Assembly: GCA_028874365.1 (NCBI GenBank) | Contig: JAPPJZ010000079.1 | Coordinates: forward strand, 35,610-99,609 | From: Chloroflexota bacterium | Lineage (GTDB): Bacteria > Chloroflexota > Dehalococcoidia > Bin125 | DNA length: 64,000 nucleotides | Direction: 5' to 3' | Shown here: in pieces, positions 14,727 through 23,691 of the stretch | Layout of the letters: every line of letters begins with the position of its first letter | How positions within the stretch are numbered: the first letter of the stretch is position 1 | Made by a program: the position numbers and the translations under genes | The notes under the pieces: model-generated | The model's database searches: none | What the model was told of the DNA's origin: nothing | The model's input: the letters and a program-made list of their open reading frames with translations, nothing else

Positions 14727-17700
14727 CTATCGCGGCTCCGTGGTCTGGATCGTCTCTGGGTCGCGGGGCAGCCGCTCTCTGACTTGCTGCATCGCAGCGT
14801 CGAGATTGGTCACTTCACGCTCTTCACCGGGATGGAGGAATAGCAGAACGCAACGCTCGACTCGGCGCTTGAGGGACTGTTCGAGGATCAGCGCATACGA
14901 CGCGGCCTGCAGGCGGTAGCCATCCAGCGCATGGTCGACGGCTTCTGCTTCGTGCAACGCATCGGTCTTATAGTCGACCACGACGAGATTGCCGTTCGGC
15001 AGTTCGTAGAGCAGGTCGATGAAGCCGTCGAGCAGGACGCCATCGATTTCGACGGCTGCGTAGATCTCCCGCCAGAGGCGTGGAGCGTGCACCGCCGCGC
15101 GTACGGTACGGCTCTCAAGCGCGCGCTTGACGAGCCGTTCGACTTCGTCGGCGGCCGGCCTCCTCAGCGATTCAGCCGCGGCCTGGGCACGGGCGGCATT
15201 TGCGATCTCCGCCTCGCGCGGGTTGTTCAAATCGATGACCTGGAGCACGCCGTGGGTGGCGCGGCCGATCGCGGTTCCGGCGCGACCGCGCCGCCAGGCA
15301 GGGAGATCATCGTCCGGCTCGAAGTTCGGATTCGCGACTGGCGCAAGCCCGTCATCGATGGTCGGCCTGGCGACTCCGGTAGCCGACTCGTGCGGCATTG
15401 ACGCCCACTCCCGTATCGCCTGCTCCCGGTCCTCAAGCCAACGGGTTCGATCTTCGAGCGCGCCTTCCTGGGCAACGGTCGAGGACGATTGCTGGGAACC
15501 CTCATACTCGGGAATCTCGTCATACGAGAGGCGGCGGTATTGCGGTTGCGCCTCGCTGAGCACGTCGTCGATCTGTTGGGCGTCGCTCTTCCCGGAGTCA
15601 CCTCGATACAAGCTGATGATCAGGTAATCGCGCGCTCGAGTCGCCGCTACATAGTTGCGACGCACGTACTCCTGACGTTCGAGATCACGTTCGCGGTCTC
15701 GGAGCGAGAGGAAGCCGGGTGTCTCCAGCCCGGAGCGCCATCGGACCTCTACCCGTCCGTCGTCGTGCCAGAGCAAGGGGAGGGCGTCGCTGCGCGGCGC
15801 AGAGTTGAGGCCGGCAAACACGACGACCGGAAACTCCAGACCCTTGGCCGCGTGGATCGTCATGATCCTCACAGCGTCGTGGTCTTCCTCGGGTACGACC
15901 GACTCGATCACCTGGGTGTCTTCCTCGGCCTGATGTTGGGCCCATTGCAGGAACTCGCTCAAGGTCGAACCGCCGCGATCGCTGAACGCACGCGCCTGAT
16001 CGACCATGAACCGGTAGCGTTGCCAGTGCTCGCGAGGCTGCCGCTCCGCGACCGCCAACTCCATCAGTCGGCGTTCACGGATGATGAGCCCGACGAGCTC
16101 GCTGACCGACATCTGCCAGCGGCGCTGCGCTGTCGCACGCAGCCAGCGCATTGAGTCGGCGACCGGATCATTCCTGGCGACTTCTCGCGGCTGCTCGCGT
16201 CGATAGTCCCAGTGCCCGCGGGCAGTGCTCCAGCGATAGAGGTCGTCGTCGGCGCATGCGAACCCGGGCGACTTGAGCGCCGCCAACAATGCGATTTGGT
16301 CGGTTGGATCGTCGATCGCCTGGAGAATGCTGAGCAGGTCGCGCACCTCCCGGGAGTCGTAGACAAGCGAGCGGCTCTCCAGCCGGTACGGAATGCCGTA
16401 TCGCTCGAGCGCGGGCAAGATGTGCGTCAGTCCCGTTCTGGTGGCGACGAGGACGGCGACGTCGGCGAACCGCGCATCGCGGGTTGCGTCGATGGCCTGG
16501 TCGTGGATCTGCCAGCTCTCCTGGTTGACGTGTCCGATTATGCGCGCCAGTGCGTCGCCTTCGGTTCGGCGAACGCCGGCGATTGGTCCCGACATGGCGC
16601 CGCCGACCACGGTAACGGCGTGCGATGCGTCATCAGGCGACGGTCTGAAGGCGTTCAGGTCTTCCCACTCGGCCTGATCCGGGCCGCCCGCCTGCATCAG
16701 CGGGGCGAAGACAGCATTGACGAATTGGGTTACGCCGGGCGCGGAGCGGAAGTTCTGGGTCAGTCGGGTCAAGCCTGTTTGCTCGCGGCGCTTGACCTCG
16801 TTGAACTGGCGGATGTCGGCGCGGCGGAAGCGGTAGATGGATTGCTTGGGATCGCCGACGAAGAAGGCGCGACCGGGCAGCCGTTTCGTGATCGCGTCCA
16901 CGATCCGCGTCTGCAGGGGATCGTTGTCCTGGAACTCGTCAACGAGGATGCGCTGGAATCGATTTCCAACCGCCTGCGCAACCTCGTCGTTTCCCTCCAA
17001 CAACAACCGCGCTCGGATGAGCAGGTCCTGGAATTCGAGCGTGCCGCGGCGTCGGCGATCCTCGGCGTAGTCGCCGACGAACATCCTTAGTTGATCGAAT
17101 ATTGGAGCGCTGAAGCGGAGCGCCAGTCTGCCGCGCAGTTCGTCGCGCTGCTGATCCAGGCTGCCCATGACCTCGCGAATCTCGTCCAGCACCTGGTTGG
17201 GCCAGTTGGCCTTTCTGCCAGCGTTCTGAACCTTGAGCGAGGTTGGCGTGGTGTGGATCAGCAACCTGGCGAGCCTGCCGGGTGACTCCAGGGAATCCTG
17301 CAGGCGTTGGAGGAAGGGGTCTAGCTGGACCAGCCGGAGGTAGAGCTTGTCCTTCTCGTCGGAGCAGTGATGCCGCGCTTCGATGGCCCGACCGAGAGCG
17401 GCGATGAAGAGAGCCGCGTCGGCCTCGTTTGCTTCGAGTCGCGCGGCGTCGGCCTGCGCACGGTCCCAATCCTCGTGCAGACGGCGAGCCACCTGGCGCA
17501 GGTCGTCCAGCTCGACCCCGGCGTCAAAGGCATACAACAGATGGTCGGCCAGGGCCTTGTCCTCCAGCAGGGCATCCAGCGCCTGCTGCCAGCGCTCGGC
17601 GAATGCGAGTGAGGACTCGGTCTCGTCGAGGATTCTGAAGCCAGGCGGCAGTCCGGCCTCGATGGGATACATCCTCAGTATCCGCGCGGCGAAGGCGTGT

Positions 17701-18011
17701 AGCGTCTCGATCGCGGCGTTGTCCAACTGTTCCGCAGCGTCCGCGAAGCGCAGTTGCAGTTGCGGGTCGGTCTCCTCCAGCCGACGCTCGTCGAGTCGCT
17801 CGAGAACGCGGTCATAGAGCTCGGCAGCCGCTTTCTCTGTGAACGTGATCGCAGCAATCTGGTTGGCTCGGACATCGCCGCTGGCGATCAGATTGACGAT
17901 CCGACGCACCAGCGCTTCGGTCTTACCGGTGCCGGCGCCAGCCTCGACGAACAGCGTGTCGTTGAGACTCTGTTCGACGCGCTCACGGGCAGCCTGATCG
18001 GCGATCGTCAT
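14727..18011 (-). CDS. addA: UvrD/Rep-type helicase-nuclease, AddA-like
   Basis: A 1094-aa SF1A helicase with a C-terminal nuclease, the AddA subunit of an AddAB/RecBCD-type end-processing enzyme. Walker A EAGAGTGKT is at residues 23-31, the DEFQD box at 358-362, motif III/IV GDPKQSIYRFR at 386-396, and a late VMTIHAAKGLEFPVV-like motif. The nuclease domain has DGFIDLLYE...VVVDYKTDA near the C-terminus, with the RecB-type D...DYK residues. The start at ATG 18011 overlaps the addB stop by 4 nt; an in-frame extension to 18263 lies inside addB and is not family-like. Confidence 0.92.
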   Translation of the reverse strand: MTIADQAARERVEQSLNDTLFVEAGAGTGKTEALVRRIVNLIASGDVRANQIAAITFTEKAAAELYDRVLERLDERRLEETDPQLQLRFADAAEQLDNAAIETLHAFAARILRMYPIEAGLPPGFRILDETESSLAFAERWQQALDALLEDKALADHLLYAFDAGVELDDLRQVARRLHEDWDRAQADAARLEANEADAALFIAALGRAIEARHHCSDEKDKLYLRLVQLDPFLQRLQDSLESPGRLARLLIHTTPTSLKVQNAGRKANWPNQVLDEIREVMGSLDQQRDELRGRLALRFSAPIFDQLRMFVGDYAEDRRRRGTLEFQDLLIRARLLLEGNDEVAQAVGNRFQRILVDEFQDNDPLQTRIVDAITKRLPGRAFFVGDPKQSIYRFRRADIRQFNEVKRREQTGLTRLTQNFRSAPGVTQFVNAVFAPLMQAGGPDQAEWEDLNAFRPSPDDASHAVTVVGGAMSGPIAGVRRTEGDALARIIGHVNQESWQIHDQAIDATRDARFADVAVLVATRTGLTHILPALERYGIPYRLESRSLVYDSREVRDLLSILQAIDDPTDQIALLAALKSPGFACADDDLYRWSTARGHWDYRREQPREVARNDPVADSMRWLRATAQRRWQMSVSELVGLIIRERRLMELAVAERQPREHWQRYRFMVDQARAFSDRGGSTLSEFLQWAQHQAEEDTQVIESVVPEEDHDAVRIMTIHAAKGLEFPVVVFAGLNSAPRSDALPLLWHDDGRVEVRWRSGLETPGFLSLRDRERDLERQEYVRRNYVAATRARDYLIISLYRGDSGKSDAQQIDDVLSEAQPQYRRLSYDEIPEYEGSQQSSSTVAQEGALEDRTRWLEDREQAIREWASMPHESATGVARPTIDDGLAPVANPNFEPDDDLPAWRRGRAGTAIGRATHGVLQVIDLNNPREAEIANAARAQAAAESLRRPAADEVERLVKRALESRTVRAAVHAPRLWREIYAAVEIDGVLLDGFIDLLYELPNGNLVVVDYKTDALHEAEAVDHALDGYRLQAASYALILEQSLKRRVERCVLLFLHPGEEREVTNLDAAMQQVRERLPRDPETIQTTEPR

Positions 18012-21000
18012 GATTCCGAGGCCTCGGGTCGCTCGCCCTCGCTGAGTTCTACGTAGTCGGCGAGCTGAGGGTCGAGCCGAATCCGTTCCCAGTTTCTCCG
18101 TCGTTCTGCGGGGCATATGGCATCGAAACTGCAGTAGGCGCAGTGCCTGCCTCTGGTGCGGCGATACTCCTCCCCAGGGTTGGCGGGAAATCGGCCGTGC
18201 TTGATGTTTTCGATGACCAGATCGACGACCGACCCAAAGCGAGCGCTGTTCTCGTCGCTCCATGGCACTTCATTGAAAGCGAAGCCGCCTCTCTCCGTGA
18301 TGTACCAGTACGCGGAGCGGACGACGTCCCCGACGCCGGACTCGAGCAGTTGCCGAGCGGCGACCGCGTAGATCGGTAGCTGCAGATATTGTCCGCCGAC
18401 GACCGGATCATCTTCCAGTTCGCGCTTTCGGGGAAACTCACCGCCCGTCTTATAGTCGATGACCATGATCAGGTCGCCGTCGTCGGACTGATCGATGCGG
18501 TCGATCCTGCCGCGCAACGGCAATGTGCTGCCATCGCCGAGGGCGAGCTCCACAGGCCCGGCGCTGCCGTCGAGCCTGCCGAACGTCAGCTCTCCGGCGA
18601 TCTGCCGTACCTGGAATCGGGCGCGATGGAAATCATCCGCATCGAGCAGTGTGCGTAAATCGTCGAGGATGCGCTGTCGGTCGCGTTGCCAGAGCAGCCC
18701 TCGACCGGTCAAACCTTGCTCCTCAGCGTGCTGCATCCGGTGCTCGGCGATGGCGAAGAGACGGTCGCGGTCGGCGTCGGACCAACCGGCCCCCGGTTCC
18801 GGCTGCGTCGGAGTCGTCTTGAAGAACCGCTCGAGGATGTCGTGAATCAGGGAGCCCTTGTCGAGCGGGGTGATTTGCAGATCGTCGCGCGGGTCTTCGC
18901 GCTCCTCGAGGTGAAGCACACGCCCGAGGAAGTAGCGATAGGGACAGGTCGCCCAGTCTTGCAAGGCGCCCGCCGAGTGCGGCTGGCTCGCGGCCTGCGG
19001 CACACCGTCCGCGATCAACCCATCCCAGCGGGTCAACGCCTGCGCCGCTCGCCAGGAGCGCTGTTCGTAACCTCGACTCAGGGACGGGGTCGCCAGAGCC
19101 AGATAGTGTGCGGCCGGGTTAGCACTGCGCCTCAGTCCCGCGAGGTCGTATTCGTTCAAATCGGCGTATTCGGTTTCGTTGGTCACCGCCTGTTCAAATG
19201 ACGGCGTGACTTCGATGGCGCCTCCGCCGATCTCATTGATCTTTGAGGCATAGACGCGTTCGCCATGCAGCGCGGTTGCCGATTCCAGCAACCAGCGGCT
19301 GGGCAGGCGAGCCTGCTGTGCCCGAACGTCGGCGCGCGCATAACTGAGGACCCGCCGGTCGGCGGCATGTAAGGCGGCCAGGAAGTCCGACCGTTCGCGC
19401 CGCATAAGATCGCGGCTGACCGGAAGCGAGGCGCGAGCCCGGAGTTCGTCGGACAACAGCGGATCCTCAGCGCGGGCCGCAGGCAACGACCGCTCGGCCG
19501 CGCCGACGATGTAGACGACGTCCCACTCCATGCCGAGCGCTGAATGCAGCGAGCCGACATAGACGCCGTCGCCGAGCCGGCCGTGATGTCCGACCTGCCG
19601 GGCGAGACCTCTCGCGGCCGCCGAGGCGAAGCGGATGCGCGTCGTTGCGCCAAGATCGTCGAGAGCGCTCAGCGACTCCAGCAGGGCTTCGACATCGTCC
19701 CAGCGGGCCAACTCGAGGTCGTCATCCCCGAGGTGCACGGCCTGGGCGAAGGCGTTGCGATCACCGGTGAGCGTACGTAGCTGCCGGCGTGTCCGCTCGG
19801 CGAACTCTGACCATGCAGCGTCAGCCGGCAGATCGTGGAGGAAGTCAGCGAGCTGGGTCGTGAACCGAACGAGCTGGTCAATCTGCGTGATTTCGCTTCT
19901 CACCCATGACAGGCGTCCGGGCCGTTCGTCATCGGGGTCACGCTGCAGACGTTCCAGGTCTTCCTGGCGATTGGCGCGATAGCGCTGCAGCCTGACGAGC
20001 CAGTCCTGAGGACCGCGCTGGAGATTGGCGCTTCGCGCGAGCTGGTTCCAGCGCGCCGTTGGCGCCGGATTTCCATCTCCGTCACGGACCGGACCTGCTG
20101 CAAGCCAGGGTGCGACGTCGGAGGCCCAGGATGGGGTCGATTCCTGGAGTAGCCGAAGGACTCCGGCGAGCACGCTGCCGGCGATGCTCTGACCCAGAGT
20201 TCGCGCGTTGCGTCCGTTCCACGGAACGGCGGCTGCGTCGAGCTGTTCAGCACAGATCCGGGCATAGGGATCGGGCTCTCGATAGAGAATCGCGGCTCGA
20301 TGCAGCGGCGTCGGATCTTCCGACTGCAGCGAAGCGGTGATATCGCGAATCGCCGAGCGTACCTCCTCCTCAGGGTCCGGCGCCTGCACAATCCGCTGCG
20401 CAACGGGGACCGCGGGGCGCGAGGTTTCGCCCGCCACGCTCCAGTAATCCAGGACGCGATTGTCGACGGACTCGGCGTCGCCGCTGAGGCCAACGATCAC
20501 GCGCACGTCGGTGTAACGCGTCAGGGCTTCCAGGAATCGCCTTTCCGATGCAGTCAAGTCTTCAGGCAGGTAGACGATGACCGAGCCAATGTCATCGAGC
20601 GTGCTGGGCCGTCCGCTGAGCGCGGTGATCGCCGACTCGCTCAGGTCTCGGTTCGAGTAGAAGCTGGCGGTCAAACCGCGGAATGCTCGATAGCGATTGA
20701 CCAGGTAACGAGGAACGACCCCGCCTGCGCTGATCAGGTCAAGCGCGTCGTCGTCGCACTGGTCGAACTCGGCGAAGCGTTGTTCGAGCGTGCGCAGCAT
20801 CGCGTCCTCGATTGGCAGGTCGCCAAACGCTGAGCGGTCGGCTTCGGCCACGGCGCGGATCGCTTCGTGCCGGTAGGCATCGCCGAGCGGCCGTCGACCC
20901 TGATTGGCCAACTCGCCCGAGCCGATCAGTTCAAGCAGTGCCCGCAACGGCTTGAACTGGACGTTGACGAGGCCTCCCGGTAAGCGTCCGAACGCGCGCC

Positions 21001-21154
21001 TGACGTGATAGCCCGACAGCGATGAGGGGGCCACGATCGTGACCGGCGCGAGCGGATCGTAGGCTCCATCGATGGTTTTGCACCGCTTGATGGCCTCTCG
21101 CAGCGCTTGTTGCGCTTCGCGACCGTACGCGTGGGCTGTCGCCTGGATCGCCAT
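18008..21154 (-). CDS. addB: AddB-like helicase-nuclease subunit with 4Fe-4S nuclease
   Basis: A 1048-aa partner of AddA. The N-terminal region is an inactivated helicase: the Walker A position is replaced by VAPSSLSG. The C-terminal RecB-type nuclease has LRGRIDRID then MVIDYKTGG near residue 900, ending in QLPIYA. Four cysteines fit the AddB iron-sulfur staple: Cys737 (CPYRYF) and Cys1005, 1008 and 1014 (HCAYCSFDAICP). The two subunits resect double-strand breaks for RecA. It starts 17 nt after the DUF3892 gene and overlaps addA by 4 nt. Confidence 0.9.
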   Translation of the reverse strand: MAIQATAHAYGREAQQALREAIKRCKTIDGAYDPLAPVTIVAPSSLSGYHVRRAFGRLPGGLVNVQFKPLRALLELIGSGELANQGRRPLGDAYRHEAIRAVAEADRSAFGDLPIEDAMLRTLEQRFAEFDQCDDDALDLISAGGVVPRYLVNRYRAFRGLTASFYSNRDLSESAITALSGRPSTLDDIGSVIVYLPEDLTASERRFLEALTRYTDVRVIVGLSGDAESVDNRVLDYWSVAGETSRPAVPVAQRIVQAPDPEEEVRSAIRDITASLQSEDPTPLHRAAILYREPDPYARICAEQLDAAAVPWNGRNARTLGQSIAGSVLAGVLRLLQESTPSWASDVAPWLAAGPVRDGDGNPAPTARWNQLARSANLQRGPQDWLVRLQRYRANRQEDLERLQRDPDDERPGRLSWVRSEITQIDQLVRFTTQLADFLHDLPADAAWSEFAERTRRQLRTLTGDRNAFAQAVHLGDDDLELARWDDVEALLESLSALDDLGATTRIRFASAAARGLARQVGHHGRLGDGVYVGSLHSALGMEWDVVYIVGAAERSLPAARAEDPLLSDELRARASLPVSRDLMRRERSDFLAALHAADRRVLSYARADVRAQQARLPSRWLLESATALHGERVYASKINEIGGGAIEVTPSFEQAVTNETEYADLNEYDLAGLRRSANPAAHYLALATPSLSRGYEQRSWRAAQALTRWDGLIADGVPQAASQPHSAGALQDWATCPYRYFLGRVLHLEEREDPRDDLQITPLDKGSLIHDILERFFKTTPTQPEPGAGWSDADRDRLFAIAEHRMQHAEEQGLTGRGLLWQRDRQRILDDLRTLLDADDFHRARFQVRQIAGELTFGRLDGSAGPVELALGDGSTLPLRGRIDRIDQSDDGDLIMVIDYKTGGEFPRKRELEDDPVVGGQYLQLPIYAVAARQLLESGVGDVVRSAYWYITERGGFAFNEVPWSDENSARFGSVVDLVIENIKHGRFPANPGEEYRRTRGRHCAYCSFDAICPAERRRNWERIRLDPQLADYVELSEGERPEASES

Positions 21155-21171
21155 GTCGTGGCTTCCTGCGC

Positions 21172-21432
21172 TCAGCAGCGCGGTAGCTGGCTGAGCAGAT
21201 CGTCTCCGGCGTCCTGGTGCGAGCGGACGATCTTGCCGTCGGTCGTGATTGCGATCACCACGTCCACGCGGCGTCCAAACGGACCGGTGACGAAGTAGGA
21301 GTGACGCCCGCCCTCGATGTCGTCGATCAGATCATGGATCCATACGTTCCAGCGGAACGGCTCGTCACCGCAGAACGAGAGTGAGTTGCCGGCTCGGTCA
21401 CGACCGACGGCCTTGATCTCCCACTCAGCCAC
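21172..21432 (-). CDS. DUF3892-like small protein
   Basis: An 86-aa protein with the pattern of DUF3892: EIKAVGRDRAGNSLSF at the N-terminus, an IHDLIDDIEGGRHSYFV helix-strand, and the terminal DGKIVRSHQDAGDDLLSQLPRC, which matches the family's GKYLRT...NLL-LP-C ending. The function is unknown. Its place is unusual: 16 nt after dnaN and 17 nt before addB, inside a replication/repair gene string. It may be only a passenger. Confidence 0.7.
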   Translation of the reverse strand: MAEWEIKAVGRDRAGNSLSFCGDEPFRWNVWIHDLIDDIEGGRHSYFVTGPFGRRVDVVIAITTDGKIVRSHQDAGDDLLSQLPRC

Positions 21433-21448
21433 GATTCGGCGGCCCGGC

Positions 21449-22597
21449 CTAGGCGTCTTCCCACTGAACGAACATCGGCATCAGGACATGCACGTAGTTG
21501 TCGCGTCCGACGACCCGGAACACGCCGGGATTGCTGGGGCCGCTGGTCTCCATCGCGATCTCGGCCGAGGACGCGCCGCTCGCGATCTGCAACACATCCT
21601 GGAGGTAGCGCACGTTGTAGGCGATGCGTGAGTCGTCGCCCTCGATAGCGGCGTCGACGCGGCCGCGGTGATTGCCCAACTCTTCGGCTCGAGCCGTGAG
21701 GGTGATGTTCTGATCGGATGTCTCGCCGTTGAAGATCAGGCGGATGATTCCGCTCGATTCGCGCGCGAAGACGGCCGCCGAACGCACGCCTCCCTGCAGG
21801 ACTGCTCCCGGCAGGATCGCGCGAGTCTGGTACTCGGCGGGGATGAGCTGGTCGTAGCTGGGGTAGTTGCCCTGGATCAGCTGCGCGGTCATTTGCACCG
21901 AGCGGACATGGAAGCGCACGTAGGTGCGGTCGGCGTGGATGTACATCTCAACGGCCGCGTCGTCGTCGGTCAACAGCCGCTCGAGTTCGTTCAACGCCCG
22001 CGCCGGCACCGTGATCTCCAGGCGTTCGGTCAGCTCCGAGGCGACGTTCATGTCGTATACCGCCAGGCGAAAACCGTCGGCGGCGGCGAGCGTCATCTTG
22101 TCGCCCTCGAAGCGGAAATGCACGCCCGTCAGCACGGGGCGACCGTCGTCGGTCGCGGCGGCGAACACGACGTGGCGCAGCGCCTCGCGCAGGTCGCGGG
22201 CCACGATCTTGATCCAGTCGCCCTCGCTGATGCCGGGGATGTTCGGATACGTCGTTGGCGACATGCCGTGGATTGAGGACTCGTTCGCGTCGGAGGCGCG
22301 AATCTGAGCGACCATGGAGTTTTCGGCGACATCGATAGTGATCTCGGCGGAGGAGAGCGCCGAGACCAAGTCGTTGATGAACCGATGCGGAATCGTGATC
22401 CCGCCGGGTTCGGATACGACCGCATCGATCGAACAGATCATCGCGATCTCGGTGTCAGTCGCGGTTAGGCGGACGCCGTCCTCGTCGGCCTGGACGTGTA
22501 CGTGGCGTAGTTGGTCGAGTGAGTGTCGGGCCGCCACCGCGCGGGCGACAACGCCGAGCCCGTGCTGCAGCGCCGCCTGGGATGTCTGGATACGCAT
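21449..22597 (-). CDS. dnaN: DNA polymerase III beta sliding clamp (DnaN)
   Basis: A 382-aa protein, normal beta-clamp length, with the three-fold repeated clamp domain. Recognisable blocks are TATDTEIAMICSID in domain I, RPVLTGVHFRFEGDKMTLAAADGFRLAVYD in domain II and YLQDVLQIASGASSAEIAMET plus a final VLMPMFV in domain III. It tethers polymerase III and repair factors to DNA. There is no dnaA or recF nearby; instead it leads a dnaN-DUF3892-addB-addA-holA string. GAGGGC lies 8 nt before the ATG. Confidence 0.95.
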   Translation of the reverse strand: MRIQTSQAALQHGLGVVARAVAARHSLDQLRHVHVQADEDGVRLTATDTEIAMICSIDAVVSEPGGITIPHRFINDLVSALSSAEITIDVAENSMVAQIRASDANESSIHGMSPTTYPNIPGISEGDWIKIVARDLREALRHVVFAAATDDGRPVLTGVHFRFEGDKMTLAAADGFRLAVYDMNVASELTERLEITVPARALNELERLLTDDDAAVEMYIHADRTYVRFHVRSVQMTAQLIQGNYPSYDQLIPAEYQTRAILPGAVLQGGVRSAAVFARESSGIIRLIFNGETSDQNITLTARAEELGNHRGRVDAAIEGDDSRIAYNVRYLQDVLQIASGASSAEIAMETSGPSNPGVFRVVGRDNYVHVLMPMFVQWEDA

Positions 22598-22631
22598 CGC
22601 GCCGCCCTCGATTCGAGTCCGTCGGTTTGGT

Positions 22632-22650
22632 CCAAGTATTGATCACTTGG
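22632..22650. promoter_or_regulatory. Inverted repeat CCAAGT-N7-ACTTGG upstream of dnaN
   Basis: Six-bp arms with a 7-nt spacer lie 35 nt upstream of the dnaN start, next to an AT-rich stretch at 22651-22682 that probably holds the promoter (minus-strand words TATATC and GATAAC). The spacer length equals that of the dyad upstream of lexA, but the arm sequence differs. Confidence 0.35.
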
Positions 22651-22742
22651 GTTATCGATATACACATAGTTTATCTGATGAGGGAGCGACGACGGCGACC
22701 TGTTGATGGCCGGTTGACAGAGTGTGGACTATTGCTGTCGGG

Positions 22743-23555
22743 TCAGGCGGGAGCGCGTTCCGGGAGCGCATCGAGGATGCCGGTGAGGTCCTGTCCGCTC
22801 CAAGTGGGATGAGCGCGCATCATCTTCTCGCGATCGGGGTCCGGGTAACGCGAGACCCAGTAGACCGGGAGGCCGGCATTGTTGGCGCCGGTGACATCGG
22901 CCCAGGGGCTGTCACCGACATAGAGCACTTCGCAGGGGTCGAGATCGAGCCGTTCGCAGAGTTGCTCGAAAAACGGAAGGCGCGGCTTGTACGATTGGGC
23001 CTCTTCGGAGGAGAGCACCATTTCGACTTCGATGCCGGCTTTCGCAAGCGCGTGTTCGAGATGGTCGTCATCCGCATTGCTGCCGATGGCCACCCGGTAG
23101 CCACGCCGCTCGAGTTCAGCGAAGACGGTCTTGACCTCGGGATAGGCGGGAGCGACGGAGAGCACATCCCAGAGATGCTGGAAGGCGGTCGCCGGCGGGA
23201 TCGTTTCGACGGAATGATGCTTGAACGCCTCGCCGAAGAAGTACGGCCAGGTCTCGGAGAATGGGCGGAATGTCGGTTCAGGGCCTTCGAGCGGACGCTC
23301 GGGATTGCGACCCTCGCGCTTGGCCATCTCGCGAGACGCCTCCAGCCACGCGTCCCAGACATCTTCACCGCTCGCGTGGTCGACCCCGTGATCGTGCAGC
23401 ATGTCCTGGATCAATGAGGCGAACTCCCGCTCCTCGAGCTGCAACAGCGTGCCGTAACAGTCGAAGGCGACGGCGCGGACGGTCTCGACCGCTTGATCGG
23501 GTCCGACTGTCGGGGCTTCCGGTTCGCGCGGCGTCTCCTGGCTCGAATCGCTCAT
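22743..23555 (-). CDS. HAD-superfamily hydrolase (HAD-IA, haloacid dehalogenase-like)
   Basis: A 270-aa HAD protein with a full set of motifs: the nucleophile Asp in AFDCYGTLL near residue 34, the Ser/Asn motif in IGSNADDD, the Lys motif in SYKPRLPFF, and the acidic motif VGDSPWADVTGA. Between motif I and II is a C1-type helical cap. The Cys-Tyr-Gly version of motif I (DxYGT instead of DxDGT) resembles 2-haloacid dehalogenases, but many phosphatases share it. It lies between hemB and dnaN on the same strand, with more than 100 nt to each. Confidence 0.88.
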   Translation of the reverse strand: MSDSSQETPREPEAPTVGPDQAVETVRAVAFDCYGTLLQLEEREFASLIQDMLHDHGVDHASGEDVWDAWLEASREMAKREGRNPERPLEGPEPTFRPFSETWPYFFGEAFKHHSVETIPPATAFQHLWDVLSVAPAYPEVKTVFAELERRGYRVAIGSNADDDHLEHALAKAGIEVEMVLSSEEAQSYKPRLPFFEQLCERLDLDPCEVLYVGDSPWADVTGANNAGLPVYWVSRYPDPDREKMMRAHPTWSGQDLTGILDALPERAPA

Positions 23556-23619
23556 GCGAGGTTTCGCTTCCTTCGAGGTTCGTTGGATGGGTTAGCCGAC
23601 CCGTCGAGCGTTGCTGCAG

Positions 23620-23691
23620 GCGCCCCGACGGACGTTAGCTCAAGCGCCCTAACGGACATTAGCTCAAGCGCCCTGACGGGCGAGCCAACGC
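23620..23691. repeat. 24-bp tandem repeat covering the hemB stop codon
   Basis: Three units lie at 23620-23643, 23644-23667 and 23668-23691. The first two differ at only a few positions; the third is the real 3' end of hemB (codons for the last LARQGA residues) and has diverged more. The array therefore looks like a duplication of the gene's terminal codons and stop into the downstream spacer. Confidence 0.75.

Noticed and set aside
18012-18263. N-terminal extension of addA
   Set aside because: It lies inside the 3' part of addB and is not helicase-like; ATG 18011 is 22 residues before Walker A.
22598-22742. Replication origin upstream of dnaN
   Set aside because: The stretch is short and AT-rich, but I find no cluster of TTATCCACA-type DnaA boxes and there is no dnaA nearby.
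23620-23691. CRISPR array
   Set aside because: The three 24-bp units are directly adjacent with no spacers, and there are no cas genes.
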